From: Thecaphora thlaspeos
Taxonomy: Eukaryota; Basidiomycota; Ustilaginomycetes; Urocystidales; Glomosporiaceae
Assembly (NCBI GenBank): GCA_900291925.1
Contig: UWYS01000002.1
Coordinates: 1,116,001-1,180,000 of the forward strand
Length of the DNA stretch: 64,000 nt
Reading direction: 5' to 3'
Shown here: positions 32,510 to 44,514 of the stretch, piece after piece
How the letters are laid out: every line of letters starts with the position of its first letter
Numbering within the stretch: the first letter of the stretch is position 1
Program-made: the position numbers and the translations under genes
The notes under the pieces: model-generated
Told to the model about the DNA's origin: nothing
Database searches by the model: none
The model's input: the letters and a program-made list of their open reading frames with translations, nothing else

Positions 32510-34858
32510 TCACAACTTCTTCTTTCCCTTCTTTCTACTCGCGGGCGACTGCTTGACCTCTAGATCGCCCCCTCGCAGATCCTCGCCGCCCTCCTGCTCC
32601 ACCTTGTCCCTAGCCTGGAGGAAGAACATCAGATCCTTGACCTGGTCCCGCAGATCTTCCACCTCGCCTCGAAGGCTCGTCTCGCTCTCGCGCTGCTTCT
32701 CCAGCTTCCGCATCAGACCCTCGGACAGGCTCCGCTCCGTTTGCATCTCGCCCTCGAACTTGCGCGCTAACTCCAGCATCTTGTCGGCCCGCTTGTTCGC
32801 CTTGATCCTTTCCCGGACCAGCTCCTCCCTCTCTGCCTCCAGCCGGTCGGCTCGCTGCGTCGCCTCGTCCGTCAGGGAGGCGGACGTCTCGAGCGCCTGC
32901 GTCTTGGAGAGGAGGGCGTCAAGCTGTGTCTGGACGCGGTCCAGTTTCTCTTCGTAAAAGTGGCGCTGTGACTCGAGCTGCGAGGTGAGGAGGTACGAGT
33001 ACTCGAGCCCGATGGCTTCAATCTTTTCCGTCGCTGCAAAGGTCGACGACGAGCCGCCGCTCTGCTCCTCACCGGCAAGGCCGTTGCTCTCGTCGCTGCC
33101 GTCGTCGTCAGGCCGGCCAAAGACCAGCCGACCCTGGCTGCTCGACGCCGGGTTCTGCAGCGATGTCGAGGAGGGCAGCCGCCGCGACCGCTCCGGCGTT
33201 GCTGCGGCGCTCGATGCCGAGGGCAGCTCGACCAGCTTGCCATCAGCCTTGTTCTGGATCAGGCGGTGGACGTAGCCGTCGCCGGCGTAGTCCCACACCC
33301 TCTGCGTCTCGAGCTCGAGGCTGTAAAGGTGACCGGTCTCTTCGAAATGCCTGTGGGCGTGTCCCGCCTTGTAGCGGCCGCAGCCGACCGAGGCGCAGAT
33401 GAGGCAGACCCACAAGTCTTGATTCGTCTTGCAGATGGTGCAGAGACTAGGCTCCACCTCATCGTCGTCGTCGTCCTGGTCGTCGCCATGCTCCGCGTCG
33501 GTATCCGCGACGTCGTTGTCGTTGGCGAGCAGCTGCGACGCGCCGCTCGCCACGATCCTGGAGTTCCGCCTGTTCGACCGCGACGGTCCTGCCTTGCGGT
33601 GGCCAGTCTGAGAGTAGCGGCAGACGGGGCATCGGCCTTCGCCCCATTTGCTGAGACACGAGCAGTGGAACGTGTGCTGGCAGGTGATGGTCATCAGTCC
33701 CGTCACCGAGCTGTCCATCCGCTCGAGGCAGACGGGGCACGTCGGCAGCTCGTAGCCGAGGGCTTCTGCCGCTCCTGCACCGCCGCTACCGCCCCCACCG
33801 GTCGTAGGCCGGGCTCTGAGAGGCCAGGGGTCGCTATTGGACAGCATCGGATAGGTGAGCGGCAGCGTGCTCTGCTTCGATACCGTGACGCTCGTGACGT
33901 AGACGACCTGACAGATCTCCTCTGGGTCCATGGCGTTGAAGGGCTGGCCGTTGAACATTTTGTGAAAGTCTTCGGCGTCGGAGGCGTCGCGAAACTTGAA
34001 CAGAACCATGCATCGGTTTGGGTGGACGTCACGGATCATGCGCAGGTGGCCGATGGCCTCGGAAGCCGGCTCGACAAAGGCGAGAAAGTCGGCGGCGGTG
34101 AGGTAGGAGGGTACCGCTAGCACCGCGACAATAGAGCCGACGTCGTCGTCTTCCAGCTGGTTCTGTTCCGAGGAGCCGTCAGACTCGGGCTGCTTGTCGG
34201 CCGCGGCCGAGGTCGAGGCCGCTGCTTCCCGCTTGTCTTTGAAGAGGTGAACTATGCCAAAGGCCACCTCAGTCGCGCCAATCGTCATGCTACCAAGTTC
34301 CTGGCTTCCAGTTACGCCGCCGCCAACACCCTGCTCCCTCTGCTTGCGCGACGAGCCATCATCTACCTGGAACGAGTCCTTCTTTTCGAAGACGGCGACT
34401 GGCGCTGTGATCTGTGGCTTGGCCGAGTGGAAGACGCGCTTCTTGCTCTTCCGCGTCGGCGTCCCTGGCTCGTCGTTGGCGGCGGTTGTTCCGATTGGGG
34501 CAGCCTTCGTAGAGGAAGGAGGCCCTGACATCTCTGTAGAAGGCTGCGACAGCTTACGATCCGCCCAGTCGATGCGTATGGGGCCAAACCGCTTGTCGAT
34601 GGAGTCGGGAAGACTGTCGACGACGGAGGAAAGGCGTTTCAACAGATGAGGAAAGGATGACGATGCAGTCGGCTCCGATACCACGTTGTTCGGAAGACGA
34701 TCGAAAACCTGGTCGAAGATGACTGGGTCGACGCTGGTGGTGCGGGGCGGCTGAGCTGGCCACTGTCCGTCAAAGAGGGAGAGGTGGATCGAGTAGGTCT
34801 GGTGGTGGTGGTGAGTTGAAGCACGCTCCAAGGCCAGCGAATTGCGAGCACTAGACAT
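32510..34858 (-). CDS. ETP1: BRAP2/ETP1-type RING ubiquitin ligase
   Basis: Homologue of mammalian BRCA1-associated protein 2 (IMP), a Ras-responsive E3 ligase, and of yeast Etp1. Single exon, 782 residues. Order of domains: disordered N-terminus; the BRAP2 RNA-recognition-like fold at about 238-320 (GSIVAVLAVPSYLTAADFL, NRCMVLFKFRDASDAEDFH, FNGQPFNAMDPEEICQVVYV); a C3H2C3-type RING at about 372-412 (CPVCLERMD ... CQHTFHCSCLSKW ... CPVC); a UBP-type zinc finger at about 471-512 (CTICKTNQDLWVCLICASVG, CGRY, HAHRHFEETGH), which binds free ubiquitin tails; then a long coiled coil at about 620-765 and a lysine-rich end (KKGKKKL). All zinc ligands are visible, so the ligase looks intact. Length is somewhat above the 590-residue human protein because of linkers. 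Confidence 0.95.
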   Translation of the reverse strand: MSSARNSLALERASTHHHHQTYSIHLSLFDGQWPAQPPRTTSVDPVIFDQVFDRLPNNVVSEPTASSSFPHLLKRLSSVVDSLPDSIDKRFGPIRIDWADRKLSQPSTEMSGPPSSTKAAPIGTTAANDEPGTPTRKSKKRVFHSAKPQITAPVAVFEKKDSFQVDDGSSRKQREQGVGGGVTGSQELGSMTIGATEVAFGIVHLFKDKREAAASTSAAADKQPESDGSSEQNQLEDDDVGSIVAVLAVPSYLTAADFLAFVEPASEAIGHLRMIRDVHPNRCMVLFKFRDASDAEDFHKMFNGQPFNAMDPEEICQVVYVTSVTVSKQSTLPLTYPMLSNSDPWPLRARPTTGGGGSGGAGAAEALGYELPTCPVCLERMDSSVTGLMTITCQHTFHCSCLSKWGEGRCPVCRYSQTGHRKAGPSRSNRRNSRIVASGASQLLANDNDVADTDAEHGDDQDDDDDEVEPSLCTICKTNQDLWVCLICASVGCGRYKAGHAHRHFEETGHLYSLELETQRVWDYAGDGYVHRLIQNKADGKLVELPSASSAAATPERSRRLPSSTSLQNPASSSQGRLVFGRPDDDGSDESNGLAGEEQSGGSSSTFAATEKIEAIGLEYSYLLTSQLESQRHFYEEKLDRVQTQLDALLSKTQALETSASLTDEATQRADRLEAEREELVRERIKANKRADKMLELARKFEGEMQTERSLSEGLMRKLEKQRESETSLRGEVEDLRDQVKDLMFFLQARDKVEQEGGEDLRGGDLEVKQSPASRKKGKKKL

Positions 34859-35815
34859 TGCGCGTCTTTACGAGTGGTCTCCGCTCATGTGTAGGATTGC
34901 CTGCTGGTTGTGAGCGGCGGAGGCGATGACGACGACTGTGGCGGTAGGCTCGATGGTGGTTGGGGCTCGTCGAGTAGGATGTTGGCGGGCAGGATGGGGC
35001 GTCCGCCGTGCCTTCTGTTTCGCTCGCTTTCCGTCTTTTGCACTGGGGGCGGCGACCCTGCATCGCCTCGTCGCCGCGCGACCTCCACACAAAGGCACGC
35101 GGGGTCACGCGCGAGTGTTGGTCTTGCTCTCCTCCGCCGACCAGCCAGGCGGTCTCGTGGACCATGCGTGCAGGAATATGGCTGGTGCCAGAGCAGCATC
35201 AGATGGAGCGGAGATGTGGACAAGCTCTTTACACTAGGCCCTTTGTGCGTGTGGTGCCGCAGGCGGAGATTCAGGATGGCCTCGAATAGAGGGTGGGAGG
35301 CGGAGCGGTGTGTGCTTTTTGCGCTGTTTTTCCATGCCAATTTGCGAAGTTGTGTCGAGGTAGAAGTGGCTTCCAACAACACCCTGACTTGCTCGCCGTC
35401 ACCTCCCCTCGTACGGGTCCTTTCTCGCCGTCGCCCAAGTGAGGATTGATCCCACTCATCCTCATCTGACGGGGTCCTCCGGTGCACCTAGCCTACCTCT
35501 ACACCACCTCTTCTGTCGACGCCATCCCGTAGTTCACTTTGCGGCTCACCCGACTCGACCTGCGACCCTACCTGACCCCGCCCTCCAATCGGATCACACG
35601 CCAACGGCCTCGCTCTTATATCCGGCCTACCCAGCGCCAGAGTGGTCACCCTCCTCTGTAATCACACTCCGTCGCCGTCACCCTCGAATCGCACCCTCCC
35701 GCGCAACCGCCTGCCTGGCGACGCTCATCGGTTCACCTCCGACTCCAGTCTTATACCTTCGGCCCTCATCCGACGGCGATCGAGAAGGAGAAAGTGTGTC
35801 ACTCGCCTTCCCACA
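34859..35815. promoter_or_regulatory. Divergent promoter region, BRAP2 / CDC14
   Basis: 957 bases between divergent starts. The part next to CDC14 is strongly pyrimidine-rich on the + strand. No gene supported; open frames here are Pro/Ser-rich leaders or shadows. Confidence 0.45.
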
Positions 35816-38070
35816 ATGGACGAGCGCATCGTCGAATGGTCTGACTCGCTTGCCGCGCCCCTCTCGACCTCGGCCGAGCGACAGACGACACTCGATCAGA
35901 TTGAACACTTCCTCGCCTCCATCTGCTGCCAACAGGCGGCGCAATCGTCACAAACGCTCGCCCTTCCGCTCCTCCAGCTTCACCCGACGACACGCGCCGC
36001 TTTCTGGCAGCTCCAGGGCCTGGCCGGCTTCAACCTCGCAGAGTCGCTCCTCCACCATCTCGCGCGTCTCCACATCCTCCTCCAGCAGGAGCTCGCCCTC
36101 TTCCAGCTCAGCCAGGGCCTCCGCACGGACAAGGCCGCCACCTACTCCCACACTGAGAGGGACAGGGTCGCCAGCCTCGTGCACGAAGCATGCACCGCCT
36201 TGACCCTCCTCCAGGGTCTCGCGCTCTCCCACCGCAGCACAAAGCGCATCTGCCAGCGTAAATGCTGGATGGAGGTGAGCAGGCGGCTCTTCTCGCGCTC
36301 ATCTAGCTCGTCGATGGGCCTGACAAGACTTCATTTCTACTCCCTCTGTCTGCTTAGCTGCTCTTGTCGATCACGCTCTCCGATTATTCGACGGACCTGG
36401 TCCCTTCAATGCTCTCTGGAGCTGTCGAGGGCGCAAAGGGCTGCGTCATTTCTTCGTCCGGGAGCGGCTCCGCCGCCCCTTTCGTCAGCCTCCCCTCCGT
36501 CTTCGCGCTCGAGATGCTCATGTGCATTCTCGTCGAATCAAAGCAAGCGCAGGCTACATTCAGCGACATCGGCGGCCTGCAACAGATCGTCCAACTCAGC
36601 CATCGCTGCGGAGAGGCCGTATCCGCTGCTCTCGATATAGGCCAGCAGCATCAGGGCGGCAGTAGCTCGAGACAGCAGCTGTCCCCTTACCAGCTCGACG
36701 CTCTCAAGCAGACCGACCTGCACTGCCTCGAGTTCCGCTATTTCGTTGGCCAGCTTGAAAAGGGTGGCGAGGTGCAGCCGCATGACCTCGACTTTACCGG
36801 GGGGTCGTCGACAGGTGACCGTTCAGACAAGACCGCCACGGATCAGTCCGACACGACGTCATCGAAGCGGACGATCAGCGTCGTCCACCCTCGCCAGGTT
36901 GCATCGCGCTCGTCATCACCGGCCAGCGACTCATCCACCTCGACGGTCCGAGACCAGATCTTGACTTCATCCATCAGAGACGACGGGCCCAGCTCGATCT
37001 CTAGGGGACGACGTGCGAAATACAGCGGCAGTCCGCCCAGCGAAGAGGATCCCCCTCGAAAGCGGCGGCAAGAAGCGGCGGCAGCCGATAGCCAACGAGC
37101 GGTAGCGGAAGACCAGCAGACGCCACGAGCGGTGCGCAAGCGTGCCAGCATCTCCTTTGCACCCGTCGCCTCAACCTCTCCCTCGACCTCACAGACGCAA
37201 AACAGAGAATATTTTCGAAGGGTTCAGAGCGGCCACGTCGCAGCAGTCTCGACAGAGGCCGCCATCAGCAGCAGCGAGCGGCGACACCGTCTTCGACCGA
37301 CCAAATCTGTCGCCGAGCTGCGCAGTGAGGCCACCGGCAGGGGACGGAGCAGCGTCGCCCCTGCATCGATACCACAGAGGGCGGAGAGGCTCGCAAGAAG
37401 TTCGCAGAGCGTTCGACGGGATCGGAGAGCCGAAGGTGTGGATGTGGAGCAGGTTGCTGCCGGTCTGTCCTCGCCCACCAAGCGCTCCAGCCCCGTACCA
37501 TCGCCGATCCCGACGACGTCCGTGACATCAACAACGCCGCCCCTCCACCTTCCCAAGATCAAGGGAACCGGCGTCACACGCAGCACGGGCAGCGGACCGG
37601 GCATCGTTGCGCGCCTTGAAGCACGCGAGCAATCCGCAGCCTCCTCTATCGTCCGCTTCGCCGTCGTCGAGGACGTACAGACCACCCCTCGTCGCCGACC
37701 GATCTCTGGGGCCACTCCTCCGATACCGCTAGCACCTCGTCAGGCCCCGTCCAATCCACCGACGTCTCCACTCAAGCCCGCACGCTCCTCCTCCCACCTC
37801 ATTGGCGGCGAACACACCACGCTGCTCGAAAGCCCAAAACCGTTTTCCCGGCACCCGGATCAGTCAGACACCATCTCGAGACGTCGGGGAGGAGAGGATA
37901 GGGAGAACGAAACGCCCCCGTCAGTCTTTGCTACGATGAACAGGCGTGTTCCGCCGAGTCCTGCGGTGAGGCGGGCGCAGATGGCGAGAGCGCGGAGCCT
38001 GAGTCCGCAGAAGCCGTACAGGGTCAGAGAAGCATTTCGTGGTGGGCTGGACGAGGCCGCGAACGAGTGA
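35816..38070 (+). CDS. cdc14: Cdc14 SIN (septation initiation network) component
   Basis: In fission yeast Cdc14 binds the Sid1 kinase in the network that triggers septum formation; this is not the Cdc14 phosphatase. Two exons, 35816-36274 and 36358-38070 (GTGAGC / CTTAG, phase 0), 723 residues. The conserved domain covers about residues 1-310: LDQIEHFLASICCQQA, AFWQLQGLAGFNLAESLLHH, TLLQGLALSHRSTKRICQRK, LPSVFALEMLMCILVES, FSDIGGLQQIVQLSHR and CLEFRYFVGQL, matching the leucine-rich helical Cdc14/SIN family. The 410-residue C-terminus is disordered, Ser/Arg/Pro-rich, with many SP and TP sites, suggesting control by mitotic kinases. The start MDERIVEWSDSL fits the family; the open frame upstream is leader. 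Confidence 0.85.
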
Positions 38071-39097
38071 GACAGAGGGGGAGATGCGGTGTTGTCGGCT
38101 CGGTCATGCTGTATACCCTAGATCACTTTCAACATTCGGAAGAGCAATCTCAATGCGGATCGTTGTGAGATCGAGTAGAGCTCTAGGGCGGTAGGAGACG
38201 ACCGCACAAGCAGAGCGTTTACGCAGACAGACGTTTAGTTTGGAAAGGGACCATCACATATCATTGCCTCCTATCGTTGTACAAGATCGAACCGTCGTAC
38301 ACAATACACGCCGACCGCGTCCAGCCCAGTTCAATCGTCGAACAAGCAACTCTTGAAAGAAGGGTGGATCTAGACCTGCTAACGAGCAACAAAGCAGAAC
38401 ACAACGAAGGTCAGAAAGTCTGATCTCTACCAGCAAGACCTCTCTATGCCCTGTCGTATGACGTTTGTGTGGGTTTGCGGGAGAGGGGGATTTGGACCTC
38501 TTGTTGAAAATCAGACAAGGCTGAAACTTGAATGGTTAAACCGTATCTCCACGTATAGGGTAAGACTAACGAGATTCCTGTATTGGTTTTGGTGTTGTTC
38601 ATCTCTTTATCGCAGGTCCCCCCCCTACTCCGCCCTGAAACCCCACACACCTACACCGTACGTTGGCCGATTCGAAAAGGAAGAAATATGGGGGGTACTT
38701 ACGAAATTTGGTATGGTGGTGGTGGAGAAGAGAGAGGGGTCAACATTGGGAAAGCCGAGCGGGCTTTTGTAGCAACTCCCCCCTCTCTCTACCTGACCCA
38801 CCCTACACCCTCTCTGAGCGGGAAGGAGGAAAAAAAAAGAAGAAAAAAGAAAAGTTGTGTGACACGTGACCTCCCTCCGCAGCGGCGCGGAGTAGAGGCG
38901 CAGCACATCCAGGCCGTAGCGCTCACACCTTACAAATGGGAGGGTTAAGGATATCTTCCCTCACTGCGTCTTTCTGTCTGTCTGGATAGTAGTAGTAGTA
39001 GTACAAGGTTGGAGATCGTCTTTGCTCTTGTGTGAATGCTTTTTAAGGCGTGTTTAGAGAAACGAGGCGGGTGCCGCCGCCCTTCGACTGACGGCCA
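38071..39097. other. Convergent 3' flanks, AT-richer
   Basis: 1.03 kb between convergent genes, with oligo-A/G and (TAG)n patches (about 38988-39001). No coding frame with support and no tRNA-like fold recognised. Confidence 0.5.
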
Positions 39098-42000
39098 TTA
39101 GGAATCCATCGGTTTGCCCGCTTTCCACCATCGTACGCCGGGCGGAGGCGGCCTCCTCTTCCTCTTCGGCGTGACATCATACGGGTCATCTTCCGCCTGC
39201 TGCTGAAGCTGCTGCTGCTGCTGCTGTTGCAGAGTCATCAGGGCCACATCTTCGTCGGATGAGTCGGCGGGATCGATGTCCATCCCCATGTCGCTGGCGT
39301 GCGTATCGTCGTAGAGCGTCGTCGCGCTGTCGCCGTCGCTACCGTCTTGCGAAGCAACAGATGTGAACGATGGTAGAGACGAGAGGCCCGTCTCGATCGA
39401 GATGGCGGACGTGTCGGTCTCGTCGCAGGACTCGTCTTCGTCCTCATCTTCATTGTCCTCGACCTCGCCCTCGTCTTCGGCCTCGAGCACACCATCGTCG
39501 TCGTCGGAATCGCCGTCGACCTCGATAGTATCCTGCGACGGGTCGTACCTCGCAGCGGCTACGCCTCGTCGAATCTTGTCGACGTCGGCCTGCACGAGCG
39601 GTCCTCGGAGGGCAGCGTACTCAGACCCCTGGAGAAAATCGCCGTACTGGCGGTAGAGTTGACGGCCCGCTTCGAGGCTGGCAGCACCGCTGTCGCGCGG
39701 GACGTAGAGGCCCTCCTGCACCTTTGCCAGCACTCGGCTCTGCGGCTTGCACCGCGCGATTCGATGGAGCTTCGACTCGGCCTGCCACCGCGCATGCGTC
39801 AGCTTGGCCGCGCCATCCCTCAATAGCAGCGATTCCTGCTGCTCGTGGAAGTCCATCCAGGCGGCGTCGCGCTCGGCCGAGATCAGGCGGCCTACCTCTT
39901 GCTTGCGCATGTCGATCTGCGTGCGCAAGCGTGACAGCTCAGAGGCGCGCCATCGGTCGACGACGTCGTCGTAGATGGCGAGGTAGCGCATCGCGGTATA
40001 GAGTTCGCTGCTGGACGCCTTCTCCTTTGCGTACGCGTCCTTCTCTTCTGCGAAGAGGGAGGCTAGGTCGAGCTTCGAGAGAACGTCCATCCGGTGCGGA
40101 TCGAAGGCGGAAATTGACGTTGGCACGCTGCCAGGGTCGGCCTCTGCGGGCGTCTGCGTTCCGCTTCGCGCAGCCAAATCTGATGGTAAGGAGGCCATCT
40201 CTGTGTCGGCCGAGGCGCCGAATTCGCGGTAATCTAGCCCTAGCCCTTGGAGGATCTCTGAGGCAAGCTCATCCTCCTGAGTCCATATCAGTGCCGATGG
40301 AATTGATGGCGTCGGCGGTGGCGTAGGAGACCGAAGTCGTGGTGTTGGTCCGGACATCAGGGCGGAGATCGACATGATGTTGGGTCGGATCGGTCGGACT
40401 TCAGGTGAAGCGTCGGCAGAACCGAAAGTAGCGGCATCGTTCCATGGGCTCGGCTCGGGAACCGTCGCGGCTGCTAGCGGACGAGGAGCGTTCCACGGAT
40501 AGTTGGGTGTGTGTGCATCGACGGCGGCTGGTTGCCTGCGATAGGCGGCGAGGCTCGCCATGAGCGGCATCTCTGGCGACGACGGTGGCGATCCGGCCGG
40601 GGCGGGGACGGCGTTAGCCTCAACGGGAACTTCCTGCAGCGCCTTGGTCGGGCTCGGATGCTGCGACGTCTTGGCGCTGGACTTGGCAGTCGAGGTCGCC
40701 GCGGTGTCCCAGGGAGTGAACTGCTGCGGTGGCGTAGGCGGCCAGCCGTCAAGACCGCCGGGCGGGGTCGCTCCACGTCGGTCTGTCCCGTCGAGCGGCC
40801 TGTCCTCCTCGTCGGTGGCCGCAGGAGGGTTGAGGAATTCGGCCCTAAGCTGCTCGACCGTCTTGAAGGGAACCAGGTCAAGCTCCGCCTGAAGCTGGTA
40901 TGAAAGGATACAGAGCTGCAGATACAGCCTGAATAGCAGCGGCAAGGCACGAGTGTGAAGGACGAGGCTCCTTGTCAGCAAGGGCGGAACCAGAAGGTCA
41001 TGACGTCCGGGGCTAGCACGTTTGCGAAAAAGCCGCACTCACTCTGCCTTGGCATCATCGGTTGGGCCATCGCCCTCCTTGTCCTTCTCGGCCTCCTTGT
41101 CCTTTTCTCTCGTCTTCGCCTTCGGGCCCTTCTTTGACAGCGTGACATTACGCCCGGCGGCTGCACGCGGACCTCGTCCCCCGCCTCGTGTCTTCCTTTC
41201 CGGTTCTCGATTGCCGAGCACCAGGCCCTCGAGGTAAAGCGAGAAGTCGTATTTGGCAAGATTCAACAAGGACGCAGAGTCGGCCGACGTCGCCGCCGTT
41301 GACGTCGAAGCTTTGGCAATCCGTCCGGACCTGCGCCGATCCGCACTGTCAAGGCGTGGGAGGACTGGCCGCGGGGTGATGCTTCTCGCTACCGTCCGAT
41401 CCTTCTTACGCCTTCGAGAACGCGGGGTGGCATGTACCACTGACGTCGTAGCGCGCGTTGAAGGGGCCGAAGCAGCGAAAGATGCATCGGATGGGAGCAT
41501 AAGGGTGGCGGAGGGTACCGGCGATCCCAGGGCGCTCCTCGAGAGCCGCTCGCCCGCAGCAACAGAGGGGGCCCGCATAGCAGCAAGTTTTCGATGCCGT
41601 GTGGCTGCGCTTCTGCCCGATAGCGACGCATCGTCATCGAGCCCCGACTTGATGGCGCTGCCGGGATCGAACGATGGCGCGGCCTCCTCCGTCTTCTCGG
41701 GGAGGACCAGCGAGGTCGGTGCAGGCGTGGTGGCGGATGGAGTGCTGGGATCGTCCTCTCCCTCGGCATTCTCGTCTTCGGGCGCGGGCGCCGTCACCGG
41801 GAATGCGATCGGGAGCGCCAGAGCCGTCGCGGATGTCAAAGCACGGCGAGTATCATTGCCGCCGCTGCTGTTACTCGCCTGGCGGTCGATGGGGGCGACG
41901 ACGACGGATGCGTGCGAGATGCATGCAGACGCTGCGGACGGAGGCGGTGTCAGAACCGGCGTGGTGTCAGGCCGGGGATGTAGTAGCGGTCGCGGCGATG

Positions 42001-42949
42001 CTGTGCGACCTCTGCTGCTGTCGCGCGAATTTTTCGGATCCGAAATAGGTGCGCGGTTCTCGTCGGTGGCGAATTTCGAGGCCGGTGGCGGCGGCGGCAA
42101 CGACGACGACGACGACGACGACGACTCGTACGCTGCTGCAGCTGCCATGCCGTGTTGATTGCTGCTGCTGGCTGACGCGTCGGGAGCTCCGGTAATTTTT
42201 GAAATCATCTCGGGCTCGAGACCGGCACCTCCGCCGCCGCCGCTGTTGGTGGTCGCCGTTTCATGCTGCCGCTGGCTATCTCGGTGCAGCAGCTGATCCT
42301 GGGGTTGTCGTTGCGGGCTCGTGACTGCGACGCGGTCGTACCCGATGCCGCCCGTCCCTCCACTGCCGCTGCCGCTGTCGCTGGTGCTCGTGGTTGTGAC
42401 GAAGCCTGCATCGCGGAGAGGCGGCGATCGACTTCGGTTCCGGTGAAGACGCTTGGCGGCGGGACCCGTCATGCCCAACGAGGGGGTTGGCTGCTGCTGC
42501 TCCTCCTGACGGTAGTAGATGGGGGGCGAGGTCGGCCGCTGATCGCCAAGAGGCTTTCCGCTGGATGTCGGATGGGCCGCGCTGGCCTCAGACGACTGCT
42601 TACGCTTCAGCCCTGATCCAGAGACGACTGGCGGCAACGCCGCTGACGACGACAGCGTCGACGATGAAGACGAAGGGTCTGCCGGATGTGCCGCTACGCT
42701 AGCTGTGCCGTTGAGGCCGAAATGATGGTTGCCGTTGCTGCTGTTCATGGCCGCGCCGATGCCATTGTTGATGCTATTGCTGCTGCTGATGCTGCGACGT
42801 TCATTGTCGCCGCTGCTGGTGCGGCCGTTGCTGCTGCTGGCGTTGCTGTTGTGTAGAGCGGCAGCATCTGGACGCTTGTCCATCATCGTCGATGAGGGGG
42901 ACTTGTGTGGTCGAAAGTCATGGAGGGTAGGGCCTCGGGACATCCGCAC
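39098..42949 (-). CDS. Large disordered, probably nuclear protein, function unknown
   Basis: Two exons, 42949-41043 and 40928-39098, with intron donor GTGAGT and acceptor TTCAG restoring the frame (leftover GA plus G gives Glu), 1245 residues. The N-terminal 560 residues are disordered, rich in Ser/Asn/Pro. About 560-680 holds RRSGRIAKAS, a conserved-looking helical patch NLAKYDFSLYLEGLVLGNRE and basic Gly-rich sequence. Near the exon junction is LCILSYQLQAELDLVPFK, then more disorder. About 930-1100 is a long helical, coiled-coil-like region (LDLASLFAEEKDAYAKEK, YLAIYDDVVDRWRASELSRL, LISAERDAAWMDFHEQQ). An acidic Asp/Glu tract, a glutamine run (LQQQQQQQLQQQ) and a basic end with KRKRRPPPP follow. 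Composition suggests a chromatin or transcription factor subunit, but no domain is recognised. Confidence 0.78.
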
Positions 42950-43703
42950 AAGGGGTAAGCTTGGTTACGGGAGGGCAGCGGCGACGACGGTCGTAGTGAC
43001 AGCGTCCGCTAGACACACTGTTCCGGATTGAGCCGCAACCTTATGAGGGTCAAAGCGGGAGCGACGACTCGGGTAGTCTGCGGCCCTGATGGCGATGGTG
43101 CGGGGAGAGATTCGAGGGGTGATGGCGCGAAGGTGATGGTCCTGTCTTGATGCTGAGGAGGGAAAAGGGACGAGCGTCGGCGAGAAGGGCCGGGCGTCGA
43201 AGCAGCGGCGATCAAGATGGGTCGCAGTACTGCCGCCGCGGGGTGGGACGGCCGAGGGCGTAACTACGTGGAGGGGGTCGCGCCAAGGAAATGAAGCCAG
43301 CTCTACCGTGCTACAGTAGGGAAACCCCTCCGCCCGCAACCGCCAGAAATGAAACAAATATCCCTTTCTGCCGCCGCTGCCGCTGCCGCTGCCGCTGCTG
43401 CTGCTACGAGCACGAAGTACGGGATTGAGGTGAGGGAAGTCGGGAAGGAGAGGAAAGGGAAAGGCACCGAAAGCGGTCTAGCTAGGGGGTCGAAGAGAAG
43501 CGGAAGGGAAGGTGTGGGAGACGACGCGGATTTGTGCGAGGTGTAGGGAAAGGCAGACGGATGAGCGGAGGACGCTGCCTACGTTGCTGCTGCAAGGCAG
43601 CAGAGCCTGTGTCTGTCTGCTTCGACGCGGGCGGGGGGGGAATGAAAGGGGGCGTCGCCAGGTCCGGGTGAACGGAGCCTTGTTCCCCTTTGGGAAACAG
43701 GTA
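42950..43703. promoter_or_regulatory. Upstream region of the large nuclear-type gene
   Basis: No gene supported. Contains an imperfect (GCC/GCT)n run at about 43368-43401. Ends at the pogo-like insertion. Confidence 0.4.
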
Positions 43704-43770
43704 ACGCGTTTCCCTAGGAATCCGGCCAAGAAAAAAGCAGACTGTCTACCACCATCACCGCCATTGTTGT
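43704..43770 (+). repeat. Left terminal inverted repeat of pogo-like element
   Basis: Begins ACGCGTTTCCCTAGG next to a TA dinucleotide; pairs with 44601-44538 and beyond. Confidence 0.85.
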
Positions 43771-43956
43771 CGACGGCTCTATTGTGTACCAAGCACTGGA
43801 CAAGCAATGCAATCCATCTTGACACTTGCTGCATACATTGGGCCATCAGAAACGCTCAGCCAGTCCACCACGGCTGCCGTACAGTTCACTGAAATGGAGG
43901 TCCGGCCAGAGCGGGATTGAGAGCAAGCCGAGGCAGTGGCGGCAAGCTTGACAGGC

Positions 43957-44395
43957 TCAGCGCGAGGTTGTGAAAGCGAGCTGGGTTGGTTGGAGTGTTG
44001 GAGTGTTGAAAAAGGGGCCCTCGACTGGCGGCGGGGTCTGATTGCGAGGCTTGAAGCCTGGCAGCTTGGCGAGGACCTTCTCTGCTGCAGCGGGCAAGGT
44101 GAGGCCAACGTCAGCAAAGGCCTTGTGGACCGACGTCTTGCTGATGCCCTTGCGCCAAGTTGTTGCTTGTCCACCCCTTGGGCGAGACGGCAAAGTGGCA
44201 GCCTTTGCCTGGTCCCTCTATGTGGCGGTGGTTGCCAAGGTGGTGCCACTTGCCCTGCCAGATCACCAGTGGATCCCGAATGTTGTACTTGCGCAGCATG
44301 CTGCAGAAGATGTTGAAGAAGGCGGTGAGGTTGTCGAGCAAAGCGCCGTCGATGCGCTGATTCTCGAGCGCATGGTTGTACTTGCTGCGTAGGTG
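43957..44395 (-). pseudogene. Pogo/Fot1-like transposase remnant
   Basis: Two minus-strand frames. The first (about 44392-44111) reads SKYNHALENQRIDGALLDNL, then FFNIFCSMLRKYNIRDPLVIW, resembling the region just before the first catalytic Asp in pogo-type transposases (x-YNI-x-P-x-x-IYNxDE); here the Asp-Glu is absent. The second (about 44193-43957) reads WRKGISKTSVHKAFADVGL, then AAEKVLAKLPG, resembling the C-terminal block where Gly-Ile-x-Pro-x-Asn-Pro precedes VLxKL. The section between, holding the DDE residues, is deleted and the frames differ, so no active enzyme can be made. Confidence 0.6.
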
Positions 44396-44514
44396 AGGGT
44401 GGCATGGTGGGACGTGGGTGGTACAACTCGCATTGATGTGTCGGTGGGTGCTGAGAGAGAGAGCAGCGGGGGAAGTCAGGAGATGCGGTGGACAGTAGAG
44501 TGGTCGACGACAAT

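Noticed and set aside
33266..34120. 284-codon + strand frame
   Set aside because: Antisense shadow of the BRAP2 zinc-finger region, whose minus-strand domains are complete.
38863..38868. CACGTG E-box in a convergent gap
   Set aside because: It lies between two gene ends, not upstream of any supported start; a six-base match is expected by chance.
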